64,000 bases of DNA. It comes from Pseudomonas sp. GV071 (GTDB taxonomy: Bacteria > Pseudomonadota > Gammaproteobacteria > Pseudomonadales > Pseudomonadaceae). Positions 8,924 to 17,723 of the stretch are shown here, in pieces. The notes under the pieces were generated by a model. It was not told the DNA's origin, searched no databases, and saw nothing but the letters and a program-made list of their open reading frames with translations. Within the stretch, counting starts at the first letter, position 1; each line of letters opens with the position of its first letter. The stretch is taken from the NCBI RefSeq assembly GCF_003050835.1, contig NZ_QAOJ01000005.1, positions 248,001 through 312,000 of the forward strand, read 5' to 3'. The position numbers were made by a program, and so were the translations under genes.

Positions 8924-9322
8924 ATGCCGGTACTTGTAGAAGAAATATCTGAACCCTCAAGTCAGGATTTTATCGACCTGCAAAAGGTCTTTCAGGACGC
9001 CCCCGAGTGGTTGCTGGCGCCCTTCACCAGCCGTGAAGAGTTGATCCATACCGCCATTGCCGAGCATCGCTTGCTGGCCGGGCGCTTCAATGATCGTTTG
9101 CTCGGCGCCGCCCTCCTCGACAAAGGCGAGCAACACTGGCGCCTGTCACACCTGTGCGTGCGCGCCGTCACCCGCAAACGCGGCGTCGCCCGCCGCCTGC
9201 TGGCCGAAGCCCAGCGCCTGGCCAACGCCGCCGGCAAACCGCTGCACCTGGCCGCACCTGCGGCCCACCTGGAAAGCCAAGCCCTCGCGGCCAGAACCGG
9301 CTTGCCCCTGGAAACCCTGTAA
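8924..9322 (+). CDS. panZ: PanZ/PanM-like GNAT acetyl-CoA sensor
   Basis: A 132-residue single-domain GNAT protein. The layout matches E. coli PanZ: a short N-terminal DFIDLQKVF segment, LLAGRFNDRLLGAALL, then the acetyl-CoA loop SHLCVRAVTRKRGVARRLLAEA (the RxxGV P-loop of GNAT proteins). PanZ binds acetyl-CoA and acts on aspartate decarboxylase PanD, promoting its maturation and feedback inhibition of pantothenate synthesis. No panD is visible nearby. The family call rests on motif resemblance; a general acetyltransferase is the alternative. It precedes asmA by about 155 bp. Confidence 0.7.
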   Translation: MPVLVEEISEPSSQDFIDLQKVFQDAPEWLLAPFTSREELIHTAIAEHRLLAGRFNDRLLGAALLDKGEQHWRLSHLCVRAVTRKRGVARRLLAEAQRLANAAGKPLHLAAPAAHLESQALAARTGLPLETL

Positions 9323-9478
9323 CAGCGCAGCGGCCGCGGCCGGGCATACCAGCGGAACCACCGCCCGGTGTGCCCATCCAATCCTCCAGCCACCCTTACC
9401 GCTGGTCGGCGTTATACTCCGGCAGCGGTTTTTCCAGCCCTCTCTCCGCTTTCCATTTCATAAAAAAAGGAATCGTCC

Positions 9479-11707
9479 ATGAAATCGTTTGGCAAAATCC
9501 TGGGTCTGTTTTTCCTCGGAGTCTTGCTGATCCTCGTGGCGCTGGGTTTTGCCCTCACCCACCTGTTCGATCCCAACGACTACAAAGACGAAATCCGCCA
9601 GTTGGCCCGCGACAAGGCCAACCTCGAGTTGACCCTCAACGGCGACATCGGCTGGAGCCTGTTCCCCTGGCTCGGCCTGGAACTGCACGACGCCACCCTG
9701 GCCAGCGCCAGCACCCCGACGCTCCCCTTTGCCGACCTGCGCATGATCGGCCTGTCGGTGCGCGTGCTGCCGCTGCTGCGCCGCGAAGTGCAGATGAGCG
9801 ACATCAAGGTCGACGGCCTCAACCTGACCCTGACCCGCGACGAGCAAGGCCACGGTAACTGGCAAGACATCGGCCGCCCGGCCAAGCCAGCCGCCCCCGC
9901 CGATAGCGGCCAGACCGCCAGCACCACGCCGCCAGCCAACCCAGGCACACCAGACAGCAAACCGTCGCAACCGCTGAAACTGGACATCGACAGCCTGACC
10001 CTGGCCAACACCCGCATCGACTACAAAGACGCCAAGAGCGGCCAGCAACTCAGCGCCGAAGGCATCGAGCTGAGCACCGGCGCGATTCGCGAAGGCGCCG
10101 ACATTCCGGTGAAACTCACCGCTTTCCTCGGCACCAACCAGCCGGTACTGCGCGCCAAAACCGAACTGGCCGGCCAACTGCGCTTCGACCGCGCCCTCAA
10201 GCGCTACCAGTTCGAAGACCTGAAACTGTCTGGTGAAGCGTCCGGCGAGCCGCTGAATGGCAAAACCCTGACCTTCGCCGCCCAAGGCCAACTGCTGCTC
10301 GACCAGGGCGCACAGATTGCCGAATGGAACGGCCTGAAGTTCTCTGCCAACCAACTGCGCGCCCTTGGCGAGCTGAACGTGCGTGACCTGGACAAACAAC
10401 CGCAGCTCACCGGCGGCCTGTCCATCGCCGAATTCAACCTGCGCGAATTCCTCGAAGGCATCGGCCGCCCGCTGCCGCCCATGGCCGACGCCAATGCCCT
10501 GAGCAAAGTCGAACTGGTCAGCCGCCTGCAAGGCAACGCCAACAGCCTGGCCTTCAACGAGCTGAAACTGAAACTCGACGACAGCGCCTTCACCGGCAGC
10601 CTGGCCGTCACCGACGTGGCCAAACAGGCCCTCAGCGTTCAGCTCAAAGGCGACAAACTCAACCTCGACAACTACCTGCCGCCCAAAGCCAAGGACGACC
10701 CGGCCCAGCGCAGCAGCCGCCAGAACGAAGTCAGCGGTACCCTGGCCAGCGCCGGCAAAGACGGCAACAGCGACCTGCCCAACCCGCCGAGCCAACAGGC
10801 CTGGAGCGAGGAGCCAGTACTGCCGATCGACCAACTGCGCAAACTCACCGTTGACCTCAACGTCGGCCTGGGCCTGCTAACCATCGACAAGCTGCCGATC
10901 GAAGACGCCAGCATCAAAGCCAACGGCAAAGACGGCCTGCTGACCCTGGAAAACATGCGCGGCGAGCTCTACAACGGCAACTTCAACGCCACCGCCAGCC
11001 TCGACGTGCGCCCTGCCGTGCCTCTGCTCAAAGCGCAGAAACACATCAGCCGCGTGCCAGTAGAAAAACTCCTCGCCACCCAACAGGAAAAACCGCCAGT
11101 GCGCGGCCTGCTCGACCTCAACGCCGACCTCAGCACCAGCGGCAACAGCCAGAAAGCCTGGGTGGAAGGCCTCAACGGCACCGCCAGCTTCGCCCTGAGC
11201 GACGGCGCGCTGATTGACGCCAACCTCGAACAGCAACTGTGCAAAGGCATCGCCACCCTCAACCGCAAATCCCTGAGCGGCGAGCCACGCGGCAAAGACA
11301 CCCCGTTCGAACAACTGGACGGCACCCTGACCGTGCGCAACGGCGTGGCCAGCAACCCCGACATGAAAGTGCGCATCCCCGGCCTGCGTGTGAACGGCAA
11401 CGGCGATATCGATTTGCGCGTGCTGGGCATGGACTACCGCGTCGGCATCATCATCGACGGCGACAAGAGCGACATGCCGGACCCGGCCTGCGAAGTGAAC
11501 AAACGTTACGTCGACATCGAATGGCCACTGCGCTGCCGCGGCCCGCTGGAACTCGGCGCCAAAGCCTGCCGCCTGGACAAAGACGGCATGGGCAAAGTGG
11601 CGGCCAAGCTGGCCGGCGACAAACTCAATGAAAAACTCGAAGAGAAGCTCGGCGACAAAGTCAGCCCGGAACTCAAAGATGCACTCAAGGGCCTGTTCAA
11701 ACGATGA
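9479..11707 (+). CDS. AsmA family membrane-anchored protein
   Basis: A 742-residue inner-membrane protein with one N-terminal membrane segment (residues ~5-27) and a very large periplasmic part. The AsmA signature region follows directly: [46 protein letters not shown] Pro/Ala/Ser-rich linker lies at residues ~140-165 and the C-terminal AsmA-like repeat region at ~440-700. AsmA-like proteins belong to the repeating beta-groove family implicated in phospholipid transfer and outer-membrane homeostasis. The C-terminus is Lys/Glu-rich and helical. Its stop overlaps the mutY start (ATGA), so the two are coupled. Confidence 0.9.
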   Translation: MKSFGKILGLFFLGVLLILVALGFALTHLFDPNDYKDEIRQLARDKANLELTLNGDIGWSLFPWLGLELHDATLASASTPTLPFADLRMIGLSVRVLPLLRREVQMSDIKVDGLNLTLTRDEQGHGNWQDIGRPAKPAAPADSGQTASTTPPANPGTPDSKPSQPLKLDIDSLTLANTRIDYKDAKSGQQLSAEGIELSTGAIREGADIPVKLTAFLGTNQPVLRAKTELAGQLRFDRALKRYQFEDLKLSGEASGEPLNGKTLTFAAQGQLLLDQGAQIAEWNGLKFSANQLRALGELNVRDLDKQPQLTGGLSIAEFNLREFLEGIGRPLPPMADANALSKVELVSRLQGNANSLAFNELKLKLDDSAFTGSLAVTDVAKQALSVQLKGDKLNLDNYLPPKAKDDPAQRSSRQNEVSGTLASAGKDGNSDLPNPPSQQAWSEEPVLPIDQLRKLTVDLNVGLGLLTIDKLPIEDASIKANGKDGLLTLENMRGELYNGNFNATASLDVRPAVPLLKAQKHISRVPVEKLLATQQEKPPVRGLLDLNADLSTSGNSQKAWVEGLNGTASFALSDGALIDANLEQQLCKGIATLNRKSLSGEPRGKDTPFEQLDGTLTVRNGVASNPDMKVRIPGLRVNGNGDIDLRVLGMDYRVGIIIDGDKSDMPDPACEVNKRYVDIEWPLRCRGPLELGAKACRLDKDGMGKVAAKLAGDKLNEKLEEKLGDKVSPELKDALKGLFKR

Positions 11708-12771
11708 ACCCCGAGCAATTCAGTAGCGCGGTACTCGACTGGTACGACCGCCACGGCCGCAAAGACCTGCCCTGGCAGCACCACATCAGCCCGTACCGCG
11801 TATGGGTGTCGGAAATCATGCTGCAGCAGACCCAGGTCAGCACCGTACTGGGCTACTTCGACCGTTTCATGGCCGCGCTGCCCACGGTCAAGGCGCTGGC
11901 CGAAGCCCCCGAAGACGAAGTGCTGCACCTGTGGACGGGCCTGGGCTACTACACCCGAGCCCGCAACCTGCAAAAGACCGCCCAGATCGTCATGGCCGAG
12001 CACGGCGGCGAATTCCCCCGCAACGTCGAGCAGCTCACCGAGCTACCGGGTATCGGCCGCTCCACCGCCGGCGCCATCGCCAGCCTGTCGATGGGCGTGC
12101 GCGCGCCGATCCTCGACGGCAACGTCAAACGGGTACTGGCCCGCTACGTCGCCCAGGAGGGCTACCCCGGCGAGCCGAAGGTGGCGAAACAGCTATGGGA
12201 CGTCGCCGAGCGCTTCACCCCCCATACGCGGGTGAACAACTACACCCAAGCGATGATGGATCTGGGCGCCACCCTTTGTACCCGCAGCAAACCCAGCTGC
12301 CTGCTGTGCCCGCTACAGAGCGGCTGCCAGGCGCACATGCTCGGCCTGGAGATTCGCTACCCGATCGCCAAGCCGCGCAAAGCCCTCCCGCAGAAACACA
12401 CCCTGATGCCGATCCTGGCCAACCGCGACGGCGACATCCTGCTGTACAGGCGCCCGTCCACCGGCCTTTGGGGCGGACTCTGGAGCCTGCCCGAACTGAG
12501 TGAAAGCGCCGCCCTGGAAACCTTCGCCGCCCAACGCGGGCTGACCCTCGGCATCCGCCGCGAACTGGCCGGCATCACCCACACCTTCAGCCACTTCCAA
12601 CTGGCCATCGAACCCTGGCTGATCCAGGTCGAGAGCAACACCCCTGGCGTGGCCGAGGCCGACTGGCTCTGGTATAACCTCGCCACCCCGCCCCGCCTGG
12701 GGCTGGCAGCGCCAGTGAAAAAACTGCTGAAACGCGCCGCCGACGAATTGAAAGCTGGAGAACCGACATGA
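11704..12771 (+). CDS. mutY: A/G-specific adenine DNA glycosylase
   Basis: MutY removes adenine mispaired with 8-oxoguanine in the GO repair pathway. The 355-residue protein has the catalytic Glu37 in [12 protein letters not shown], the helix-hairpin-helix [12 protein letters not shown], Asp138 in [12 protein letters not shown], and a [4Fe-4S] cluster motif with cysteines 192, 199, 202 and 208 (C-x6-C-x2-C-x5-C), numbered as in E. coli. Residues ~225-350 form the NUDIX-like domain that reads 8-oxoG ([20 protein letters not shown]). It is coupled by 4-nt overlaps to asmA before and yggX after; the mutY-yggX pair is common in gammaproteobacteria. Confidence 0.98.
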   Translation: MNPEQFSSAVLDWYDRHGRKDLPWQHHISPYRVWVSEIMLQQTQVSTVLGYFDRFMAALPTVKALAEAPEDEVLHLWTGLGYYTRARNLQKTAQIVMAEHGGEFPRNVEQLTELPGIGRSTAGAIASLSMGVRAPILDGNVKRVLARYVAQEGYPGEPKVAKQLWDVAERFTPHTRVNNYTQAMMDLGATLCTRSKPSCLLCPLQSGCQAHMLGLEIRYPIAKPRKALPQKHTLMPILANRDGDILLYRRPSTGLWGGLWSLPELSESAALETFAAQRGLTLGIRRELAGITHTFSHFQLAIEPWLIQVESNTPGVAEADWLWYNLATPPRLGLAAPVKKLLKRAADELKAGEPT

Positions 12772-13055
12772 CCCGCACCGTACATTGCCGCAAACACAAA
12801 CAAGACCTGCCGGGTCTGCCTCGCCCGCCCTACCCCGGCGCCAAAGGCGAAGACATCTACAACAACGTCTCCCAACAAGCCTGGGACGAATGGCAAAAAC
12901 ACCAGACCCTGCTCATCAACGAGCGGCGCCTGAACATGATGAACGCCGAAGACCGCAAATTTCTCCAAGCCGAGATGGACAAATTCCTCTCCGGCGAGGA
13001 ATACGCCCAGGCCGAAGGCTACGTCGCGCCTAGTGATTCCGAGAAAAAATCGTAA
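12768..13055 (+). CDS. yggX: Probable Fe(2+)-trafficking / oxidative damage protection protein YggX
   Basis: A 95-residue YggX protein. It starts [24 protein letters not shown] with the conserved Cys7, and the family core [23 protein letters not shown] and [19 protein letters not shown] follows. The family protects Fe-S clusters against oxidation and is thought to handle labile iron. Its start overlaps the mutY stop (ATGA), and it may support the Fe-S enzyme MutY, though this is inferred only from linkage. The length is normal. Confidence 0.95.
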   Translation: MTRTVHCRKHKQDLPGLPRPPYPGAKGEDIYNNVSQQAWDEWQKHQTLLINERRLNMMNAEDRKFLQAEMDKFLSGEEYAQAEGYVAPSDSEKKS

Positions 13056-13091
13056 GCGCCCGGATTAATTAAATATTTTTTAAAAAGCGTG

Positions 13092-13120
13092 TTGACAGAG
13101 GTGCTCCAAATCCGTCTAAT
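13092..13120 (+). promoter_or_regulatory. Sigma-70 promoter of tRNA-Phe
   Basis: A perfect -35 TTGACA and a -10 TCTAAT are separated by exactly 17 bases. A GC-rich discriminator (GCGCCCC) follows, typical of stringently controlled stable-RNA promoters. The tRNA begins 12 bases after the -10. Confidence 0.85.
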
Positions 13121-13132
13121 AGCGCCCCGTTG

Positions 13133-13208
13133 GCCCAGGTAGCTCAGTCGGTAGAGCAGGGGATTGAAAATCCCCGTGTCGGCGGTTCGATTCCGTCCCT
13201 GGGCACCA
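13133..13208 (+). tRNA. tRNA-Phe (GAA)
   Basis: A 76-nt cloverleaf with encoded CCA. The acceptor stem GCCCAGG pairs with CCTGGGC, the D-arm is AGCTCAGTCGGTAGAGC, the anticodon loop TTGAAAA carries GAA, and the T-arm is GGCGGTTCGATTCCGTC. It is followed by a terminator at 13250 and then by accessory genes, so this tRNA may be an integration site. Confidence 0.98.
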
Positions 13209-13249
13209 TCTTCAAGTTTCCAAGCGTTGTAACCGGCAATTGGAAACGA

Positions 13250-13277
13250 CAAAAAACCCGCCTAGTGCGGGTTTTTT
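13250..13277 (+). terminator. Rho-independent terminator after tRNA-Phe
   Basis: A GC-rich hairpin (ACCCGC pairing with GCGGGT around CTAGT) is flanked by an A-tract and followed by six T. It ends the tRNA-Phe transcript. Confidence 0.88.
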
Positions 13278-13353
13278 ATTGGGCTTTTTTTTGTACACCT
13301 ATCCCCTAAATAAGTTTTTAGGGGCAGCCTTAGGGGCAAACCAGCTCAGAGAC

Positions 13354-14337
13354 TTAGCCCTGAAAAACAACATCCCGGTGATAGCTCAAATAAACCCGTT
13401 GTTGAGCAGAGAACTCTCCGACATTTAATTTTTCGTCGACCCGCCAAGCAGCTATCAGCTCTCTCGGGCAGTTTCTGGCTATCAGCACTTTCCCCTCATC
13501 AGAAAACGAAATCCACCCGCGATCAAACAACTTGTCGACGTGAGGAGAAAGCAACAAGCCATTGTTGCCATCTAGCCGCTCAGCATTCTCACAGTCCTTC
13601 CACGGTTTGATGTGGCTAGCTACAAGAAATCGGTCATCCGATACGCCAGTCAGCCGGCAAGATCGCTCGATGAGTTTTACATGGAGCCGAAACGCCCCCT
13701 GCCCCACTCGAGCTCGAATCAGTTGCTCTCGCTCAGTCAACGAAAGTGATTTGTTCTCCTGAATCCCATGCTCCGTCAAATCGTCTTTAAGTTGGTCCTC
13801 CAACTCTTTGATGCGATCCACCACCGCGTTATCTGAATCTGCTGCCAGCCCAAGGACAATAGAGCCAAGTTTTGAGGAAATGCTGGCGAGATAACACCCT
13901 TGATTGCCGTTGCCATTTCGCTGAAGCGGCGAATGCTTTGAAGGCAAATAATCCACGATATCGGCAAGGTTTTGCTTTGGAGAGACGGGCTTACTAAGAA
14001 CGGTCCATTCGACCGGAACAAGCCATCCACTCTCAGACCAGTTCTGGCCATTGCGACCAAACGCCTCAGGCTTTGGTTTCTCTTGATAAAGAACCTTCGC
14101 CACACCAATTGCACGAATCTCCGCTCCGGCATAGGAAACGATTATGTCGCCAGGGCTAACCAGCTTGAGATTGAGGTAAGTCTGATTCCGCGCGCCACCC
14201 TGGTTCTCCATGGGAGACCAGATGTACCCACCTTCGAGTTCGGCCTTATATGTCTGCTTGTGGTTGACCCACCAATACTGGGCCTGGTTGGCATTCGCGC
14301 GTGCAGCGTGAAATTGAGAGTCGCCGTCAATCGCCAT
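13354..14337 (-). CDS. HNH endonuclease with N-terminal PUA/EVE-like domain (predicted modification-dependent nuclease)
   Basis: A 327-residue protein. Residues ~18-120 (YWWVNHKQTYKAELEGGYIWSPM, then LKLVSPGDIIVSYAGAEIRAIGVAK) resemble EVE/PUA-like domains that recognise modified bases. A charged, coiled-coil-like linker lies at ~170-200. Residues ~215-310 are an HNH_2-type nuclease: CRLTGVSDDRFLVASHIKPWKD (metal and general-base residues of the SHIKPW box), LDGNNGLLLSPHVDKLFDRGWISF. Such fusions are predicted type IV-like restriction enzymes cutting modified phage DNA; specificity here is unknown. It sits between tRNA-Phe and a Fic gene. GC content is visibly lower than in neighbouring core genes, suggesting acquisition. 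Confidence 0.8.
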   Translation of the reverse strand: MAIDGDSQFHAARANANQAQYWWVNHKQTYKAELEGGYIWSPMENQGGARNQTYLNLKLVSPGDIIVSYAGAEIRAIGVAKVLYQEKPKPEAFGRNGQNWSESGWLVPVEWTVLSKPVSPKQNLADIVDYLPSKHSPLQRNGNGNQGCYLASISSKLGSIVLGLAADSDNAVVDRIKELEDQLKDDLTEHGIQENKSLSLTEREQLIRARVGQGAFRLHVKLIERSCRLTGVSDDRFLVASHIKPWKDCENAERLDGNNGLLLSPHVDKLFDRGWISFSDEGKVLIARNCPRELIAAWRVDEKLNVGEFSAQQRVYLSYHRDVVFQG

Positions 14338-14565
14338 CCCTGTCCCCGTTGACTGATTGGAAGAAATACTTCCGCCGAATCATATCAAGAGGCCATCTAA
14401 CTTAGGATTTTGCCTACAAACTCTAAAGCAACTTAAATGCGCCGAAACGCGGTCTGGCCCGATCATGATCGGAGCCCCCTCCCCGAAATGATTGAGGTAT
14501 GCCGCCCCCCTTGCTTCTAGTGGTAAGTTTGCTGCCGGAAGTTGCACTTCAAGGATCTTCACCCC
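14338..14565. other. Divergent intergenic region, HNH nuclease / Fic
   Basis: About 230 bp holding the upstream regions of two divergent accessory genes. It is less GC-rich than the surroundings and contains a GATCATGATC palindrome near 14463. No confident promoter or gene was seen; a 64-codon minus-strand frame here has no recognisable features. Confidence 0.4.
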
Positions 14566-15588
14566 ATGCGCCAATACGCCCCACCACTCACCCTAACCCC
14601 AACCATGTTCGACCTGGTTGCGGATATCAGTGAGCAAGTGGGACGCCTCAGCGCTGTGCATGAAACGCAGATGACGCCCCAGCTGCGCCGGGGCAATCGC
14701 ATTCGCACCATCCAAGCTTCGCTCGCCATCGAGAACAACACGCTGAGCGTTGAACAAGTGACTGCTGTGCTGGACGGCAAACGTGTGCTTGGTTTACCGC
14801 GTGAAATCCAGGAGGTCCGGAACGCCTTCGCCACTTACGAGGCCATGCCTCACTGGCGGCCGGAATCACGAGCCGACCTGCTGAAAGCTCACGAGCTTTT
14901 GATGCACGGACTTATCGACGATTCGGGTCATCTGCGTCAGGGCGGAGTCGGTATTTATCGCGAAGACCGGCTGCTGCATATGGCTCCGCCGGCTAACCGT
15001 GTTGCCGAACTGGTGGATCAGCTGCTGGCCTGGCTGGCGAAAACGGATCTGCATCCGCTGATTGCCAGCTGTGTCTTTCACTACGAATTCGAATTTATTC
15101 ACCCCTTCGCCGATGGCAACGGGCGCATGGGGCGTCTGTGGCAGACGCTGATACTCAGTCAGTGGCGAACAGTGCTGGCATATCTGCCTGTCGAGACTGT
15201 GATTCGCGAGAAGCAGGATGCTTACTACGCCGCACTCTCGGCCGCAGACCACGCGGCGCAGGCGACTCCATTTGTAGAATTCATGCTCGGAGCGATCAAG
15301 CGGGCGCTCATTCAGACCGAAGCCACCGACCCAGTAAGCGACCCAGTAAGCGACCCAGTAAAACGGCTGCTACTGTTGCTAGAAAAGCACTCGCCCTTAA
15401 AGCCAGTCGAGCTTAGGACGCATCTGGGCCTGAGCCACAGGCACTCGTTCCGCGCCAATTATCTGGATCCGGCTCTCGCCGCCGGCCTCATTGAAATGAC
15501 CATTCCGTCTTCACCTAAGAATCCAGCACAAAAGTACCGACTAACTGCACGAGGCAATGCAGTTATCAGGGTTTTAGGCGGGGACTAA
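14566..15588 (+). CDS. Class II Fic family protein (AMPylase) with C-terminal winged helix
   Basis: A 340-residue Fic enzyme. The start is set at ATG (MRQYAPPLTLTP) because AAGGA lies 10 bases before it; an upstream TTG would overlap that site. The catalytic motif HPFADGNGRMGR is intact with His179, predicting nucleotide transfer to a target hydroxyl. The inhibitory helix motif SLAIEN (S/T-xxx-E-G/N, Glu56) lies N-terminal to the Fic core, marking a self-inhibited class II protein. After the Fic domain come a DPVSDPVSDPV repeat linker (~255-265) and a winged-helix-like tail (LRTHLGLSHRHSFRANYLDP). Targets are unknown. It diverges from the HNH nuclease gene; both are accessory genes near tRNA-Phe. 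Confidence 0.9.
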   Translation: MRQYAPPLTLTPTMFDLVADISEQVGRLSAVHETQMTPQLRRGNRIRTIQASLAIENNTLSVEQVTAVLDGKRVLGLPREIQEVRNAFATYEAMPHWRPESRADLLKAHELLMHGLIDDSGHLRQGGVGIYREDRLLHMAPPANRVAELVDQLLAWLAKTDLHPLIASCVFHYEFEFIHPFADGNGRMGRLWQTLILSQWRTVLAYLPVETVIREKQDAYYAALSAADHAAQATPFVEFMLGAIKRALIQTEATDPVSDPVSDPVKRLLLLLEKHSPLKPVELRTHLGLSHRHSFRANYLDPALAAGLIEMTIPSSPKNPAQKYRLTARGNAVIRVLGGD

Positions 15589-15928
15589 TTCAAAGCGCCC
15601 AGGCGTATTTGTGTCAGCAGTGCTGACACCACTTTTCCAGACTTAGAAATTGTCGCGCCAGTGGTGAGACTTTCTCTTCGCCATGCCTTCTCTCGCGAAT
15701 AACGCCCCAAATCCCCCATCATCTGAGTACGACCGTTACACCCGTCACGCCCAAAAACGAGGCCATCATCTGGCTCACGCCTCACCACAGTGCAGCCCAA
15801 CCTTGCCCCATCTGGCTAACTCCCCGCACCAGCGCCCTGTTCCCCACCTGGCACACTTCTTCCATACCTAATCCCCAACTCCCACAAGCCGGGCCACGCC
15901 CATTAAGCCTTGTGCACACCAAACACGC
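15589..15928. other. Intergenic region before the amide operon
   Basis: About 340 bp with no supportable gene. It contains a perfect 19-bp palindrome at 15611-15629 (GTGTCAGCA-G-TGCTGACAC), which may be an operator or a weak fic terminator, and C-rich sequence from 15700 to 15850. The promoter of the downstream operon must lie here but no clear -35/-10 pair was found. Confidence 0.5.
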
Positions 15929-15988
15929 GCCTAGCGCCAGGTAATGAAGCCTGATCCACCAGTTCGCTGGTTGATCAGGTTTTTTTTT
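15929..15988 (+). promoter_or_regulatory. Candidate ANTAR antiterminator RNA overlapping an intrinsic terminator
   Basis: A terminator hairpin at 15950-15979 (CCTGATC...GATCAGG outer stem, ACCAG/CTGGT inner stem, TTCG loop) is followed by nine T and then directly by the Shine-Dalgarno of the first gene. A competing hairpin at 15938-15953 has stem CAGGT/GCCTG and hexaloop AATGAA, with A at position 1 and G at position 4 as ANTAR proteins require. It sequesters the first four bases of the terminator stem. A further hexaloop AGCGCC (stem GCCT/AGGT, 15929-15942) also has A1 and G4 but shares bases with the second hairpin, so both cannot form at once. The operon encodes an AmiR-type ANTAR protein, the expected ligand. 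Confidence 0.6.
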
Positions 15989-15999
15989 GGAATGAATAA

Positions 16000-17133
16000 A
16001 TGCGCCGCACGGTTGATATCGGCTTTCTGTTTTCCACTGACGGCACTTACCGCCATATGGGCCGTAATGGCTTGCTCGGGGCGCAGCATGCGTTGGCGGA
16101 GGTGAATGCCGGCGAGGCTTTCGACTTCACCCTGCGCGCCACCCATGTGAATCCGCAAGGCGTGTTGCAGGGCTATGGCGAGGGGGCAGCTCAGCTCATC
16201 GACAAGGGCGTGCGGCATATCTTCGGCACCACCACCTCGGCGAGCCGCAAGGAGATCATTCCCGACCTTGAGCAGCACGCCAGCACGCTGTGGTATGCCT
16301 GCCCGTATGAGGGCTATGAGAGCAGCGAGAACGTGCTGTATTTCGGTGGCTGCCCGAACCAGACGTTGATCCCGCTGCTGCGTTTTGCCTTGGCGACGTT
16401 CGGCAAACGCGCGCTGTTGGTGGGGTCGAATTACGTGTGGGGGTGGGAGAGTAATCGCATCGCCCGTGAGGTGATCACCCTGGCCGGTGGCGAGGTGCTG
16501 AAGGAGAAGTACATGCACCTGGGCGCCACCCAGGTGGCCGAGCTGGTGCCGGCGGTGGTCAGTGAGCCGCCGGCGTTTGTGTTGAACAACCTGGTGGGCG
16601 ATTCCTCGTATGCGTTTTTGCATCAGCTGGATGCGGCGTGCCAGGTCGCCGGGCTGCAGTTGCCGGTGTTGAGTAGCAACCTGGCGGAGGCGGAGCTGAC
16701 CGAGCTTGGTGCGCTGCAGAATCTGCGCATGCTGGCTTGCGGGCCGTTTTTTGAGGCGGCGGACCCGGTGTTTTGCCAACGGCAAACCGAGCGCCATGGG
16801 CCGCATGTTTACTCCCATCTCTATGCCGGGTCCTACAGTGCCGTGCATTTGTTTGCGCGCGCGTTGCAGCACTGCGGGGACGATGACTCGGCGGCCATCT
16901 GCGCCTACCTGCACCAGCATCCGCAACCGAGTGTGCTGGGCGAGTTACGGGTGTCGCCGCGCAACAACCACAGCAGCCTGGCCTGCCATATCGCCGAGCT
17001 GCAGAGCGGGCGCTTTGTGATTGTGCACAGCGAGCCGCAGGCGGTGCCCGCCGACCCTTATATGACCGCCACCGATCTCACCGAATTTCGTCAGTTAAGT
17101 GCGCCTGTGCCGCGCTTGAGGATCGTCAAATGA
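16000..17133 (+). CDS. amiC: AmiC-type amide-binding regulator
   Basis: A 377-residue type I periplasmic-binding-fold protein without a signal peptide, hence cytoplasmic, like P. aeruginosa AmiC. It starts MRRTVDIGFLFSTDGTYRHMGRNGLLGAQHALAEVN and shows ligand-pocket segments FGTTTSASRKEIIPDLE, WYACPYEGYESSENVLYFGG and GSNYVWGWESNR. In the known system AmiC binds AmiR and holds it inactive until a small amide is bound. Here it is the first gene of the operon, right after a terminator-bearing leader, and overlaps the amiR-like gene by 4 nt, so the pair is made together. The amide specificity is not readable. Confidence 0.88.
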   Translation: MRRTVDIGFLFSTDGTYRHMGRNGLLGAQHALAEVNAGEAFDFTLRATHVNPQGVLQGYGEGAAQLIDKGVRHIFGTTTSASRKEIIPDLEQHASTLWYACPYEGYESSENVLYFGGCPNQTLIPLLRFALATFGKRALLVGSNYVWGWESNRIAREVITLAGGEVLKEKYMHLGATQVAELVPAVVSEPPAFVLNNLVGDSSYAFLHQLDAACQVAGLQLPVLSSNLAEAELTELGALQNLRMLACGPFFEAADPVFCQRQTERHGPHVYSHLYAGSYSAVHLFARALQHCGDDDSAAICAYLHQHPQPSVLGELRVSPRNNHSSLACHIAELQSGRFVIVHSEPQAVPADPYMTATDLTEFRQLSAPVPRLRIVK

Positions 17134-17723
17134 GCCCGTTCAACCGCCCCGATTTCGAAAACGGCACCTTGCTGCTGGTGGACTGCGAAGAGCGCACCCT
17201 GAACAGCCTGGAAAAGAGCCTGCAGCGTCTCGGTATCAAGGCGCAGCCATTGCGCGACGATGCACCGCAGAATCTGCAGGGCTGCTTTGCCGCCATCGTC
17301 GAGCTGGAGCATTTCGCCAGTCCGCAGACGCTGCTCAAACTCAACCAGGCCAATGTGCCGGTGGTGGCGCTGACGCCCCATGAAACCCTGTCGCAGATCC
17401 AGCGCGCCATTGAGTTGGGTGCCACGGCCATGCTCAACCGCCCCATCACCCAGGGCTCGGTGTACACCACGCTGATGATGGCGATCGGGCTGCGTGAGCG
17501 CCTGGACCACGATGCGCAAACTATCGACAACCTGCAGCAGCGCCTGGCCAATCGTCCGCAGTTGGCCATGGCCCTGGCGCGTCTGATGGTGGAGCACGGG
17601 CTGGATGAAAGCGCCGCCTACGAGCGCCTGCGTGAGCTGTCGATGCGCCTTAACCGCAGCATCGATGAGCTGTGCGCGGAGCTGGCGGCTGACCGCGGGC
17701 AACAACGCGGCGGTCTTGTATGA
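17130..17723 (+). CDS. amiR: AmiR-type ANTAR transcription antiterminator
   Basis: A 197-residue RNA-binding regulator. Residues ~13-125 are a pseudo-receiver (LLLVDCEERTLNSLEKSL, VVALTPHETLSQ) lacking the normal phosphorylation site. A coiled coil (RERLDHDAQTIDNLQQRL) follows, then the ANTAR domain at ~140-185 (RPQLAMALARLMVEHGLDESAAYERLRELSMRLNRSI). ANTAR proteins bind paired hexaloop hairpins and prevent terminator formation. The likely target is the leader at 15929-15988 of its own operon, giving autogenous control released by amide binding to the AmiC-like partner. It overlaps amiC before and the permease gene after by 4 nt each. Confidence 0.9.
   Translation: MSPFNRPDFENGTLLLVDCEERTLNSLEKSLQRLGIKAQPLRDDAPQNLQGCFAAIVELEHFASPQTLLKLNQANVPVVALTPHETLSQIQRAIELGATAMLNRPITQGSVYTTLMMAIGLRERLDHDAQTIDNLQQRLANRPQLAMALARLMVEHGLDESAAYERLRELSMRLNRSIDELCAELAADRGQQRGGLV

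Noticed and set aside
9458..10834. Long antisense frame opposite asmA
   Set aside because: Composition is typical of a GC-rich shadow frame and there are no motifs; the plus-strand AsmA call is secure.
13019..13252. Minus-strand 77-codon frame over tRNA-Phe
   Set aside because: It is the antisense of the tRNA; the GRNRTADTGIFNPLLYRLSYLG stretch is a well-known annotation artefact.
13240..13428. Possible integrase remnant after tRNA-Phe
   Set aside because: The 62-codon frame starts inside the tRNA terminator and shows no catalytic Arg/His/Tyr motif; no tRNA 3'-end duplicate was seen downstream.
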